Origin: Chryseobacterium sp. 18061
GTDB taxonomy: Bacteria > Pseudomonadota > Gammaproteobacteria > Enterobacterales > Enterobacteriaceae
Assembly (NCBI GenBank): GCA_902706205.1
Contig: CACSKA010000003.1
Span: forward strand, 1 to 64,000
DNA: 64,000 nt
Reading direction: 5' to 3'
The notes beneath the pieces are model-generated. The model saw only the letters and a list, made by a program, of their open reading frames with translations, ran no database searches and was not told the origin of the DNA. The position numbers were made by a program, and so were the translations under genes. This document shows, piece after piece, positions 19,115 to 27,804 of this stretch (its first letter is position 1; every line of letters starts with the position of its first letter).

Positions 19115-19690
19115 TTAGCGATAAAGAATATTGACGGTCATATCTGCATCGGCGGGGCCAGCTGTCACAGGCACGGCAACCGCCCGGTAACGTGCGACAA
19201 GATCAGCGGAGACGGCATCGCCAGAAATTGTTGGCAGTCGAACCAGGAGTTGATCCTCAGAACCATCCATTTTAATCAGCGTGGTTATGGCGTTAATGGA
19301 ACTCACGGCGATGCCCACATTCGTGGCTGCTGTTGTGCCGCCGGTTGTGATGGTGCTGACAGCGAGTAAATCAGCATTACTGGTTGGGACTGTGGTTCCT
19401 TCAAATGTGAGCTGGATGTTGATTAACCCGGTCGATTGTACCGGGCAATCTTTGAGGGAAATAGTAAAAGGGATCAGTGATGATTCGTCGCCAGGATTCT
19501 GGAATAAACTACTAGGGTAGGTACCTAAAGGGACATTGTTATCTTTCCCATCATTACCATCAATGACGCAGGTCGGATCGATAATTTCCCCGGTAAAGTG
19601 AACCACTCCTGCATTCATTTCATCTGCGTTAACACTACCGATTGAAGCAGCTAAAAATAGTGTGAGTAATAATTTCCTTTTGATGCTCAT
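19115..19690 (-). CDS. Fimbrial major subunit
   Basis: A 191-residue pilin. The signal peptide ends about residue 22 (GSVNADE). The mature protein has VVHFTGEIIDPTCVID with the first conserved Cys, FTISLKDCPV with the second, and a C-terminal strand ending VNILYR, where pilins usually have the penultimate-Tyr beta-zipper motif. Numerous Thr, Val and Ile strands fit an Ig-like pilin. It is the first gene of the four-gene operon and is separated from the chaperone by 94 bases, a gap that often holds partial terminators or processing sites so that pilin is made in excess. Confidence 0.82.
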   Translation of the reverse strand: MSIKRKLLLTLFLAASIGSVNADEMNAGVVHFTGEIIDPTCVIDGNDGKDNNVPLGTYPSSLFQNPGDESSLIPFTISLKDCPVQSTGLINIQLTFEGTTVPTSNADLLAVSTITTGGTTAATNVGIAVSSINAITTLIKMDGSEDQLLVRLPTISGDAVSADLVARYRAVAVPVTAGPADADMTVNILYR

Positions 19691-20187
19691 TTCGAGGCGT
19701 CCTTATAATAGTGGCGTATTGTTTCTATCAGGTGCGGTGAATAGCTTATTGAATCTTACTGTGGTTGATAAAGAAATAGGGTAAGTATATTCCTCATGGC
19801 TCAGGAAAGGAATGGAATTAATATATAGCCTGCATAGATCATTTTCATTTTTATATTTTCTGTGGTTATGTTTTTTTTGGCTTCATTGGGTTGGATCGGG
19901 TGTTTTAATATTTAAATGTCCACTTGTGACCATCAATGAAATTGGGGTGATCAAATGTGAATTTAATGTGTCAAATTTCGACTTGTATTCCGTGCATTTA
20001 ACATTAGCGCGGTTCAATAGTATCAGTCGCTGTATAAATATAAATACTTATCACGACGAAAGGTCTGGAAATGGATAAAGACGTGCAAAACGCGTAAAAG
20101 ACCCTGATTCACGCGCTTGTTCTGCCCATTGGTGAAAGCGGGATCGGGCAAAATGCGTCTTATCGTAAATCATCGCAGAAGCAAACT
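19691..20187. promoter_or_regulatory. AT-rich divergent region between the fimbrial operon and flhB
   Basis: About 497 bases. It must carry the promoter of the leftward fimbrial operon (probably 19700-19800) and the class II promoter of flhBAE (towards 20188). It is clearly richer in A+T than flhB and reads like transferred DNA up to about 20060. An 88-codon open frame at 19812-20078 has an AGGA-like site but a composition I do not trust as a gene. I could not place an FlhDC box. Confidence 0.45.
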
Positions 20188-21342
20188 GTGTCAGACGACA
20201 GCGACAACGAAGACAAAACAGAAGCCCCCACACCCCAACGGCTGGAAAAGGCGCGTGAGGATGGGCAGATCCCGCGTTCGCGCGAGCTGACCTCATTTTT
20301 GATTTTGCTGGTTGGTGTGTGTGTCCTGTGGTTCGGCGGGGAATCTCTGGCGCGCAGGCTGGCAGGTTTGTTGTCGTCAGGGCTGCATTTTGACCACAGC
20401 ATTGTTAACGATCCCAACCTTATCCTTGGTCAAATCATTTTGCTTCTCAAGCAGGCGATGCTGGCGTTGATGCCGCTGATTGTCGGTGTGGTGGTGGTGG
20501 CGATCCTCGGCCCGGTGATGCTGGGAGGTCTGGTGTTTAGTCCGAAATCGCTGGCTTTTAAATTCGATAAGCTGAATCCGTTTCCGGGCATTGCAAAGAT
20601 GTTTTCTGCACAGTCGGCCGCAGAATTGCTGAAGGCCATTCTCAAATCGGTGCTGGTGGGCTGCGTCGCCGGAATATTTGTGTGGGTGCATTGGCCGGAC
20701 ATGATGCGCCTGATCAGTGAGTCTCCGATGACGGCGATGGGCAACGCCCTGAATCTGGTTGGACTTTGCGCCTTACTGGTGGCGCTGGGCGTGATCCCGA
20801 TGGTCGGGTTCGACGTCTTCTTCCAGATTTTCAGCCACATCAAAAAATTGCGCATGTCCCGTCAGGATATTCGTGACGAATTTAAACAGAGCGAAGGCGA
20901 CCCGCACGTTAAGGGGCGTATTCGTCAGATGCAACGCGCTGCGGCGCGGCGTCGCATGATGGCGGATGTACCGAAAGCTGACGTGATTGTGACGAACCCA
21001 ACGCATTATGCGGTGGCGTTAAAGTACGAAGAAAACAAAATGAGCGCGCCGAAAGTGGTGGCGAAGGGCGCGGGCCTGGTGGCGCTGCGCATTCGAGAGC
21101 TTGGCGAAGAAAATCGTATCCCGGTTTTACAGGCTCCGCCGCTGGCCCGAGCGCTCTACCGCCATGCTGAAATTGGACAACAGATCCCCGGCACGCTGTA
21201 CGCCGCGGTGGCAGAAGTTCTGGCCTGGGTCTGGCAACTCAAACGCTGGCGTCTGGCGGGCGGTTCGCCGCCGAAGAAACCTGATAATTTGCCGGTGCCT
21301 GAAGCACTGGATTTTTTGAACGAGAATGACACTGATGGCTAA
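20188..21342 (+). CDS. flhB: Flagellar type III export switch protein
   Basis: A 384-residue inner-membrane protein that sets the substrate specificity of the flagellar export apparatus. It has an N-terminal basic segment, four TM helices within residues 35-210, and a cytoplasmic domain with the self-cleavage site NPTH (Asn 270, Pro 271). The start is the GTG at 20188 (ORF MSDDSDNEDKTEAPTPQR), matching E. coli FlhB from its first residue; the ribosome site is weak. Its end overlaps flhA by 8 bases. It would normally follow cheZ closely, but here a fimbrial operon and an AT-rich gap intervene, so it needs its own promoter. Confidence 0.96.
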   Translation: MSDDSDNEDKTEAPTPQRLEKAREDGQIPRSRELTSFLILLVGVCVLWFGGESLARRLAGLLSSGLHFDHSIVNDPNLILGQIILLLKQAMLALMPLIVGVVVVAILGPVMLGGLVFSPKSLAFKFDKLNPFPGIAKMFSAQSAAELLKAILKSVLVGCVAGIFVWVHWPDMMRLISESPMTAMGNALNLVGLCALLVALGVIPMVGFDVFFQIFSHIKKLRMSRQDIRDEFKQSEGDPHVKGRIRQMQRAAARRRMMADVPKADVIVTNPTHYAVALKYEENKMSAPKVVAKGAGLVALRIRELGEENRIPVLQAPPLARALYRHAEIGQQIPGTLYAAVAEVLAWVWQLKRWRLAGGSPPKKPDNLPVPEALDFLNENDTDG

Positions 21343-23413
21343 TTTAGTCGCAATGCTGCGTCTGCCCGCAAGCTTCAAATCGACCCAATGGCAAGTCCTC
21401 GCCGGGCCGATCCTCATCCTGCTGATCCTGTCGATGATGGTTCTGCCACTCCCGGCGTTTATCCTCGACCTGCTGTTTACCTTTAATATCGCGCTGTCGA
21501 TCATGGTGCTACTGGTGGCAATGTTTACCCAGCGCACCCTTGAATTCGCCGCATTCCCGACGATTTTGCTGTTTACCACGCTTTTACGCCTGGCGCTGAA
21601 CGTCGCGTCGACCCGAATCATTTTGATGGACGGTCATACCGGGGCTGCTGCGGCGGGGAAAGTGGTAGAGGCCTTCGGCCACTTCCTGGTCGGCGGTAAC
21701 TTTGCCATCGGTATCGTGGTGTTCGTTATTCTGGTCATCATCAACTTTATGGTTATCACCAAAGGTGCGGGGCGTATCGCTGAAGTGGGCGCGCGATTTG
21801 TGCTGGACGGGATGCCGGGCAAACAAATGGCGATCGACGCTGACCTCAACGCCGGGTTGATTGGTGAAGAAGATGCCAAACGTCGCCGTTCGGAAGTGAC
21901 CCAGGAAGCGGACTTCTACGGTTCCATGGACGGTGCGAGTAAGTTTGTGCGCGGTGATGCCGTCGCCGGTATTTTGATCATGGTGATTAACGTTATCGGC
22001 GGCCTGTTAGTTGGCGTGTTGCAGCACGGTTTGTCGCTGGATAAGGCCGCTGAATCTTACACGTTACTGACTATCGGTGATGGCCTCGTGGCGCAGATCC
22101 CGGCGCTGGTCATTTCCACCGCAGCGGGCGTGATCGTCACCCGCGTGGCCACCGATCAGGATGTCGGCGAGCAGATGGTGGGCCAGCTGTTCAGCAACCC
22201 GCGTGTCATGATGCTGAGCGCTGCAGTACTGGGCCTGCTCGGCCTGGTGCCGGGAATGCCAAACTTTGTGTTCCTGCTGTTTACCGCCGCGCTGTTGGGC
22301 CTGGCCTGGTGGTTACGCGGTCGTGAACAGCAGGCGCCAGCGGAAGCGACGCCGGTGCGCGCGCAAGAAAATCCTCAGGCCATCGAAGCGACGTGGAACG
22401 ACGTGCAGCTGGAAGATACTCTGGGAATGGAAGTAGGTTATCGCCTGATCCCGATGGTGGATTCGCAGCAGGACGGCGAATTGCTGGGCCGCATCCGTTC
22501 AATTCGCAAGAAATTTGCCCAGGAGATGGGCTTTCTGCCTCCGGTGGTTCACATCCGCGATAACATGGATTTGCCGCCTGCGCGCTACCGTATTCTGCTA
22601 AAAGGCGTAGATATCGGCAGTGGCGATGCCTATCCGGGCCGCTGGCTGGCGATAAACCCTGGTACCGCGGCAGGCACACTTCCCGGTGAGCAGACGGTCG
22701 ATCCGGCGTTTGGTCTGGCAGCTATCTGGATTGAGAGTGCGCTGAAAGAGCAGGCGCAAATTCAGGGCTTTACGGTGGTGGAGGCCAGTACCGTGGTCGC
22801 CACGCACCTGAACCATCTGATAAGCCTGCACTCGGCTGAGCTCTTTGGTCGTCAGGAAGCGCAGCAGCTGCTCGACAGAGTCACGCAAGAAATGCCGAAA
22901 CTGACCGAAGATCTGGTGCCGGGTGTGGTGAATCTGACCACGCTGCACAAAGTGCTGCAAAATCTGCTTGATGAGAAAGTGCCGATTCGCGATATGCGCA
23001 CCATTCTTGAAACGCTGGCAGAACATGCGCCGGTGCAGACCGATCCGCATGAGCTGACCAACGTAGTGCGTGTGGCGCTCGGCCGGGCGATAACGCAGCA
23101 GTGGTTCCCGGGGAATGGCGAAGTGCAGGTGATTGGGTTAGATACGCCGCTGGAACGCTTGCTGTTACAGGCATTACAAAACGGTGGCGGGCTGGAGCCG
23201 GGTCTGGCTGACAGACTGTTAGCGCAGACTCAGGAAGCACTATCCCGTCAGGAAATGCTCGGTGCGCCACCGGTGCTGCTGGTGAATCATGCCCTGCGCC
23301 CGCTGTTGTCACGCTTCTTGCGTCGTAATCTGTCGCAGTTGGTGGTGTTGTCGAATCTGGAGCTGTCGGACAACCGTCAGATTCGCATGACCGCGACCAT
23401 CGGGGGCAAATAA
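21335..23413 (+). CDS. flhA: Flagellar type III export gate protein
   Basis: A 692-residue protein, the E. coli length, with about eight TM helices in the first half and a large cytoplasmic domain that docks chaperone-substrate complexes. The FHIPEP-family stretch LLRLALNVASTRIIL and the loop GARFVLDGMPGKQMAIDADL (given as the family signature) are present. The ATG at 21335 (ANLVAMLRLP) is chosen because it matches the family start; the ORF can be extended by three codons. It overlaps flhB by 8 bases, and its TAA shares a base with the flhE ATG. Confidence 0.97.
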   Translation: MANLVAMLRLPASFKSTQWQVLAGPILILLILSMMVLPLPAFILDLLFTFNIALSIMVLLVAMFTQRTLEFAAFPTILLFTTLLRLALNVASTRIILMDGHTGAAAAGKVVEAFGHFLVGGNFAIGIVVFVILVIINFMVITKGAGRIAEVGARFVLDGMPGKQMAIDADLNAGLIGEEDAKRRRSEVTQEADFYGSMDGASKFVRGDAVAGILIMVINVIGGLLVGVLQHGLSLDKAAESYTLLTIGDGLVAQIPALVISTAAGVIVTRVATDQDVGEQMVGQLFSNPRVMMLSAAVLGLLGLVPGMPNFVFLLFTAALLGLAWWLRGREQQAPAEATPVRAQENPQAIEATWNDVQLEDTLGMEVGYRLIPMVDSQQDGELLGRIRSIRKKFAQEMGFLPPVVHIRDNMDLPPARYRILLKGVDIGSGDAYPGRWLAINPGTAAGTLPGEQTVDPAFGLAAIWIESALKEQAQIQGFTVVEASTVVATHLNHLISLHSAELFGRQEAQQLLDRVTQEMPKLTEDLVPGVVNLTTLHKVLQNLLDEKVPIRDMRTILETLAEHAPVQTDPHELTNVVRVALGRAITQQWFPGNGEVQVIGLDTPLERLLLQALQNGGGLEPGLADRLLAQTQEALSRQEMLGAPPVLLVNHALRPLLSRFLRRNLSQLVVLSNLELSDNRQIRMTATIGGK

Positions 23414-23805
23414 TGCGTCATTTATTATGGCTTTTAGCACTGCCGTTGATGGCACAGGCTGTGGGTGAGGGCGCCTGGCAGGCCAGCAGCAGAGGCGTGA
23501 TGCTCAGCCATCGCGGCGAGTCCATGTCGTCCTCGCCGCTCGTATCATCGCAACCGGCCAGCGGACGGGTGACGATGATTGCGTGGCGTTACACGCTGAT
23601 TGGCCCAACCCCTGCCGGGCTGCGGGTGCGTTTATGTTCGCAAACCCGCTGCGTCGAACTCGACGGGCAAAGCGGCAATACGTGGGGATTACAGAATATC
23701 CCCGCGTCGGAGCCGCTGCGTTTCGTCTGGGAAGTGCCGGGTGGTGGACGACTGATCCCCGCGCTCAATGTTCAGAGCAACCAGGTTATTGTTAATTACC
23801 GCTAA
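23413..23805 (+). CDS. flhE: Flagellar protein FlhE, periplasmic
   Basis: A 130-residue protein with a short signal peptide (LLWLLALPLMAQA, about residues 4-16) and a small beta-rich domain with two Cys (RLCSQTRCVEL) likely to be disulfide bonded. FlhE is a periplasmic accessory of the flagellar export gate that limits proton leak. The ATG overlaps the flhA stop by one base. It is the last gene of flhBAE; a modest hairpin follows at 23835 before a carbohydrate locus. Confidence 0.92.
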   Translation: MRHLLWLLALPLMAQAVGEGAWQASSRGVMLSHRGESMSSSPLVSSQPASGRVTMIAWRYTLIGPTPAGLRVRLCSQTRCVELDGQSGNTWGLQNIPASEPLRFVWEVPGGGRLIPALNVQSNQVIVNYR

Positions 23806-23834
23806 CGCAAACCTTGTCCTGCTGAACCCTCTGA

Positions 23835-23866
23835 CCTGTCTGCATTCTGCAGGCAGGCTCTCAATT
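23835..23866 (+). terminator. Weak terminator after flhE
   Basis: Stem CCTGTCTGC / GCAGGCAGG (one G-U pair) with a 5-base loop, then CTCTCAATTTT. The T run is short and delayed, so termination may be partial. Confidence 0.45.
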
Positions 23867-23887
23867 TTGACCTCTGCTTTTGAATCA

Positions 23888-23906
23888 ATCAAAACGTTGT
23901 TTTATA
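23888..23906 (+). promoter_or_regulatory. KdgR operator upstream of rhiT
   Basis: ATCAAAACGTTGTTTTATA fits the KdgR consensus AATRAAAYRNYRTTTYATT at about 16 of 19 positions by eye, with a near-complete right half-site. KdgR represses pectin catabolism genes and is released by 2-keto-3-deoxygluconate. The position, about 170 bases upstream of rhiT, fits rhi gene control known from Dickeya. Confidence 0.68.
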
Positions 23907-24074
23907 AATCAGTGAAGCACGTAGTCTGACTCTTTGCATTTTTGCCATCCCCGATGAGTATCTGGCAGAAACAAAAAGGTTTAACCGTCGGCATCACTCT
24001 ACTGTAGCCGTGTAAGGGCATCCTCTGTACCAGATGAGGCGGGCTTTCCTGATAAAAACACGGGATTTACGGCA

Positions 24075-25658
24075 ATGAAAACACGTAAAATCGGATTAGC
24101 AAATTATCTTGCCTACGGCTCGGGAGATTTTCTTGGCGCAGGAACCACCGCGCTCACCGCTGCCTGGCTTTTATACTTCTACACGACCTTCTGCGGACTC
24201 TCTCCGATTGAAGCCACTCTAATCTTCGCGACGGCGAGGGTTCTGGATGCTGTCGTCAGCCCGTTGATGGGTTTCTTAACCGATAACTTCGGCTCAACCT
24301 GGCTTGGCAAACGCTTCGGTCGCCGCAAATTCTTCATCATGCTCGGCATCCCGTGCGTGTTCAGCTACTCCTTTATGTGGGTCGGCGACATGGGATTCTG
24401 GTACTACCTGCTGACCTATCTGCTGTTTGATATCGTCTACACCATGATTCTGGTGCCGTACGAAACGCTGGTGCCGGAAATGACCGACGACTTCAAACAG
24501 AAAACCAAATTCTCCGGGGCGCGTATTTCGATGGCGCAAATGTCGGCGATTCTGGCCTCGTTCCTGCCGGGTATCTTGCTGACGCATTTCGGTAAGGACA
24601 ACGCGATTTCCTTCTTCTACGCAAGCCTGGTGTTCTCAGTGCTGTGCGCAATAATGCTGACGCTGGTCTGGTTCTACACCTGGGAGCGTCCGCGTGAAGA
24701 CTGGAGCGAAGCCGCGCTGCGTGCTGAAGAAGAGAAAAAACAGCTGTCGCTGGCGCAGAGCCTGAACCGTCTGATCATCGAACTGAACTCCACCCTGCGC
24801 ATCAAAATTTTCCGCCAACATCTCGGGATGTACCTCGGGGGCTACATCGCGCAAGACGTGTTTAACGCGGTGTTTACCTACTACGTGGTGTTTGTGCTGA
24901 TGCAGGAAGCGTCATTTGCTTCAAACCTGATGGGGACGATGGCGAGTTTCCAGTTCATCGCGGTGATCGCCATGATGCCGCTGTGCATCCGCTTTGGGCC
25001 TGCCCCGTCATACCGAATTGTGGTGGTGCTGTTTGGTCTGAGCGCACTCTCATACGCCGTTCTGTACTACGCCGGGCTGAGCGATGTCTGGTCGTTGATG
25101 CTGCTGGTGTCAGCCGTGGCAGGTCTGGGGCGCGGCGGCATCAACTATGTGCCGTGGAATACCTACACCTATATTGCCGACGTGGATGAAGTGATCACCG
25201 GCCAGCGCCGAGAGGGGATTTTCGCCGGGATCATGACCCTGACGCGCAAAGCCTCTCAGGCCGGAGCCATCATGCTGGTTGGGATCATCATGCAGATTTC
25301 CGGTTTTGTCTCCGGGCAGAAAATTCAGACTGCGCAGGTCAATCACACCATCCTGATGATCTTAAGCGTCGGAACGGTTGTGGTGCTGATCTGCGGTTTC
25401 CTGGTCTCCCTGCGCTTTAAATTGAACCTGCAAACCCACAGCATCCTGCGTGAAGAGACTGCCAAAATGCGTGAGTCCGGACATGCCTTTGCCGAAGCCG
25501 CAACGCCAGAAGCGAAAGCCACGGTGGAAATGCTGGCGGGCATGCCGTTCGACACCCTGTGGGGCAACAACAATGTCGGTTATCTGAATCGCAATAAGCC
25601 TGCAGCACCGTCGCTGAAGCAGGCTGCTTTATTGAATTCGAAATATAACAGAGGTTAA
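24075..25658 (+). CDS. rhiT: Rhamnogalacturonide transporter (GPH-family MFS symporter)
   Basis: A 527-residue membrane protein with about 12 TM helices. It starts IGLANYLAYGSGDFLGAG, which is typical of MelB/GPH-type sugar:cation symporters, and carries the cytoplasmic loop motif GKRFGRRKFFI. The long hydrophilic C-terminal tail (about residues 460-527) is characteristic of the rhamnogalacturonide branch. The next gene, 4 bases downstream, is a GH105 hydrolase for unsaturated rhamnogalacturonan oligomers, and a KdgR operator lies upstream. Together these support import of rhamnogalacturonan fragments with Na+ or H+. The start ATG at 24075 fits the family. Assignment as RhiT rather than another GPH carrier rests mainly on the neighbour. 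Confidence 0.82.
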   Translation: MKTRKIGLANYLAYGSGDFLGAGTTALTAAWLLYFYTTFCGLSPIEATLIFATARVLDAVVSPLMGFLTDNFGSTWLGKRFGRRKFFIMLGIPCVFSYSFMWVGDMGFWYYLLTYLLFDIVYTMILVPYETLVPEMTDDFKQKTKFSGARISMAQMSAILASFLPGILLTHFGKDNAISFFYASLVFSVLCAIMLTLVWFYTWERPREDWSEAALRAEEEKKQLSLAQSLNRLIIELNSTLRIKIFRQHLGMYLGGYIAQDVFNAVFTYYVVFVLMQEASFASNLMGTMASFQFIAVIAMMPLCIRFGPAPSYRIVVVLFGLSALSYAVLYYAGLSDVWSLMLLVSAVAGLGRGGINYVPWNTYTYIADVDEVITGQRREGIFAGIMTLTRKASQAGAIMLVGIIMQISGFVSGQKIQTAQVNHTILMILSVGTVVVLICGFLVSLRFKLNLQTHSILREETAKMRESGHAFAEAATPEAKATVEMLAGMPFDTLWGNNNVGYLNRNKPAAPSLKQAALLNSKYNRG

Positions 25659-25662
25659 TCAA

Positions 25663-26802
25663 ATGAAAGTCTGGCCTGTCAAACATAGCCCGTTACTGTG
25701 TCAACCGGAGCGCTTCATCGCCCGGGATGAACTGAAGGCGTTGATCCAGAAAGTGACCCACAATCTGGTCAATATCAAGGATGAGAGTGGAGAGTTCCTG
25801 CTGCGGCTGGACGACGGGCGGGTGATTGATACCAAAGGATGGGCGGGCTGGGAGTGGACGCACGGCGTGGGTTTGTACGGCATTCACCAGTATTTCCAGC
25901 AGACCGGTGATGGGCAAATGCGCGACATCATTGATGGCTGGTTCGCCGACCGCTTTGCCGAAGGGGCAACCACCAAAAATGTGAACACAATGGCGCCGTT
26001 CCTGACCCTGGCGTATCGCTACGAAGAAACACGTAACCCGGAATATCTGCCGTGGCTCGAAAGCTGGGCGGAGTGGGCGATGCACGACATGCCGCGTACC
26101 GAACATGGCGGCATGCAGCACATCACGCTGGCGGAAGAAAACCATCAACAGATGTGGGACGACACACTAATGATGACCGTGATGCCACTGGCGAAAATCG
26201 GCAAGCTGCTCGACCGGCCTGAATACGTGGAAGAGGCGATTTATCAGTTCCTGCTACATGTGCAAAACCTGATGGACCGTGAGACCGGACTGTGGTTCCA
26301 CGGCTGGAGTTACGAAGGCAATCATAACTTTGCCAATGCCCGTTGGGCGCGCGGCAATAGCTGGCTGACTATCGTTATTCCGGATTTCCTCGAGCTGGTG
26401 GACTTACCGGAGAACAACGCCGTGCGCCGTTATCTGGGGCAGGTGCTGAACGCACAGGTTGCCGCGTTGGCGAAATGTCAGGACGATAGCGGTCTGTGGC
26501 ACACGCTGCTGGATGATCCGCACTCTTATCTGGAAGCCTCGGCAACCGCCGGGTTTGCCTACGGTATTCTGAAAGCCGTGCGCAAACGCTACGTTTCGGC
26601 GGAATACGCAGAAGTGGCAGAGAAAGCGATTCAGGGCATTGTGGCAAATATCTCGCCGGAAGGGGAGCTGCTGCAAACATCGTTTGGCACCGGCATGGGC
26701 AGTAATCTGGAGTTCTATCGCCAAATTCCGCTGACCTCCATGCCCTACGGCCAGGCGATGGCGATCCTCTGCTTAACGGAATATTTGCGCAAATACTTTT
26801 AA
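25663..26802 (+). CDS. rhiN: Unsaturated rhamnogalacturonyl hydrolase, GH105
   Basis: A 379-residue cytoplasmic (alpha/alpha)6-barrel enzyme with no signal peptide. It removes the unsaturated galacturonic acid from the non-reducing end of rhamnogalacturonan lyase products. Landmarks are GWAGWEWTHGVGLYGI, TKNVNTMAPFLTLAYRYE, WDDTLMM with the proposed catalytic Asp, and GFMHGW-like LWFHGWSYEGNHNFA followed by WARGNSW. The length matches YteR/RhiN. It is co-transcribed with rhiT (4-base gap). The cytoplasmic location implies that its substrate enters through RhiT. No lyase gene (rhiE) is in the window, so the cell may depend on fragments released by others or on genes elsewhere. Confidence 0.87.
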   Translation: MKVWPVKHSPLLCQPERFIARDELKALIQKVTHNLVNIKDESGEFLLRLDDGRVIDTKGWAGWEWTHGVGLYGIHQYFQQTGDGQMRDIIDGWFADRFAEGATTKNVNTMAPFLTLAYRYEETRNPEYLPWLESWAEWAMHDMPRTEHGGMQHITLAEENHQQMWDDTLMMTVMPLAKIGKLLDRPEYVEEAIYQFLLHVQNLMDRETGLWFHGWSYEGNHNFANARWARGNSWLTIVIPDFLELVDLPENNAVRRYLGQVLNAQVAALAKCQDDSGLWHTLLDDPHSYLEASATAGFAYGILKAVRKRYVSAEYAEVAEKAIQGIVANISPEGELLQTSFGTGMGSNLEFYRQIPLTSMPYGQAMAILCLTEYLRKYF

Positions 26803-26810
26803 TTGCACCG

Positions 26811-26834
26811 ACAGGCCTGGGGGACCAGGCCTGT
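26811..26834 (+). terminator. Hairpin after rhiN
   Basis: A perfect 10-base stem ACAGGCCTGG / CCAGGCCTGT with a GGGA loop. No T run follows, so it may be a 3'-end stabiliser or a weak terminator rather than a full intrinsic one. Confidence 0.5.
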
Positions 26835-26966
26835 TAACTCCAGCTAAATCAACCCTGCCAACATTCGTGGCAAACCCGTTCAAATTTAATATTAAATAAA
26901 TGACGTAAAGTGCCGCACAATTCATTATGCTCCGCACTGTTGCTTGCCCCCCACCAGGATCACCTT

Positions 26967-27758
26967 TTGTCCATTTCTCCCTTGTCCCGTATCGCTGCCA
27001 GCAGTCTGGTGGAGCCCGGGGCTGTTATCGGTGCGTACGTCAGCATTGGTCCGTTTTGTGTAATTTCTGCAGGCGTCGTGATAGGTGAAGGTTCCGTTGT
27101 TGGGGGCTTTTCGGTGATTAACGGTCTGACCACGATTGGTCGCGACAATACGTTTGGCCAGTACTCTTCCATTGGTGAAACCAATCAGGACCTTAAATAC
27201 GCGAATGAGCCCACGACTGTCGTTATCGGCGATCGGAATCAGATAGGCAAGAATGCCACGATTCATCGTGGGACTGTGCAGGGGCTAAGCACCACCGTCA
27301 TTGGTAATGACAATCGGTTTCTCAACGGCGTGCATATCGGCCACGATTGCGTGGTCGGTAATGGGACAATGATTGGCGACAATAGCGGGCTTGCCGGGCA
27401 CGTTGTACTTGATGATGATGCTCAGGTTGGCTTCATGTGTGCCATCCATCAGTTCTGTCTGCTGGGCAGTGGCACCAGGATCCTTGACCAGACCGGCGTC
27501 GTTCAGGATGTGCCGCCGTTCGTGATAGCGGGCGGAAATCATGCGGTTCCGCTGGGCGTGAATGAAGCATCCAGCCTGTTCCAGGCGTTAAATAAAGAAC
27601 AGCAGAGTCTCATTCATGAGCTGTATCAGCGTGTCTACAAGCAGGCGCTGGCCATAGATGAAGTGAAAAAGTCATTAAAAATACTGGAAAGTGATTTCCC
27701 GGTGATTGGGCTTTATGACAGGTTCTTTGCGCGTTCTGCGCGGGGAATTATACGTTAA
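26967..27758 (+). CDS. LpxA-like left-handed beta-helix acyltransferase, divergent paralogue
   Basis: 263 residues from a TTG start at 26967, with AGGA 7 bases before it. This gives the LpxA length (262 in E. coli) and an N-terminus aligned with LpxA; a longer frame from GTG 26910 lacks support. Hexapeptide repeats form the beta-helix (VEPGAVIGAYVSIGPFC, then VIGDRNQIGKNATIHRGTV). Kept: NQDLKYA (substrate Lys), VHIGHDC with the catalytic His (E. coli His 125), AGHVVLDD, IHQFC, QDVPPF, GNHA and FFARSARGIIR. Changed by hand alignment: the chain-length residue Gly 173 is Asp, Gly 172 is Leu, and Arg 204, Arg 205 and Glu 200 are Phe, Gln and Ala. It is probably an acyl-ACP-dependent sugar-nucleotide acyltransferase with a different acyl length or acceptor. 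It stands alone between rhiN and argS. The real lpxA would normally lie with lpxD-fabZ-lpxB. Confidence 0.75.
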   Translation: MSISPLSRIAASSLVEPGAVIGAYVSIGPFCVISAGVVIGEGSVVGGFSVINGLTTIGRDNTFGQYSSIGETNQDLKYANEPTTVVIGDRNQIGKNATIHRGTVQGLSTTVIGNDNRFLNGVHIGHDCVVGNGTMIGDNSGLAGHVVLDDDAQVGFMCAIHQFCLLGSGTRILDQTGVVQDVPPFVIAGGNHAVPLGVNEASSLFQALNKEQQSLIHELYQRVYKQALAIDEVKKSLKILESDFPVIGLYDRFFARSARGIIR

Positions 27759-27770
27759 GGCGAGTTGAAG

Positions 27771-27800
27771 AGGCCCGTCACCGAGAGTGACGAGCCTTTT
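27771..27800 (+). terminator. Terminator of the LpxA-like gene
   Basis: Stem (A)GGCCCGTCAC / GTGACGAGCC with loop CGAGA, then TTTT. It lies between this gene and the converging argS, whose stop begins 5 bases on, and serves mainly the rightward transcript. Confidence 0.7.
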
Positions 27801-27804
27801 GTGA

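Noticed and set aside
19812..20078. 88-codon open frame in the gap upstream of flhB
   Set aside because: No recognisable domain, AT-rich low-complexity N-terminus, poorly placed ribosome site, and location in a promoter region. Kept only as part of the intergenic description.
26910..26966. GTG start that would lengthen the LpxA-like protein by 19 residues
   Set aside because: No ribosome site and no homology in the extension; the TTG at 26967 aligns with the LpxA start and has AGGA at proper spacing.
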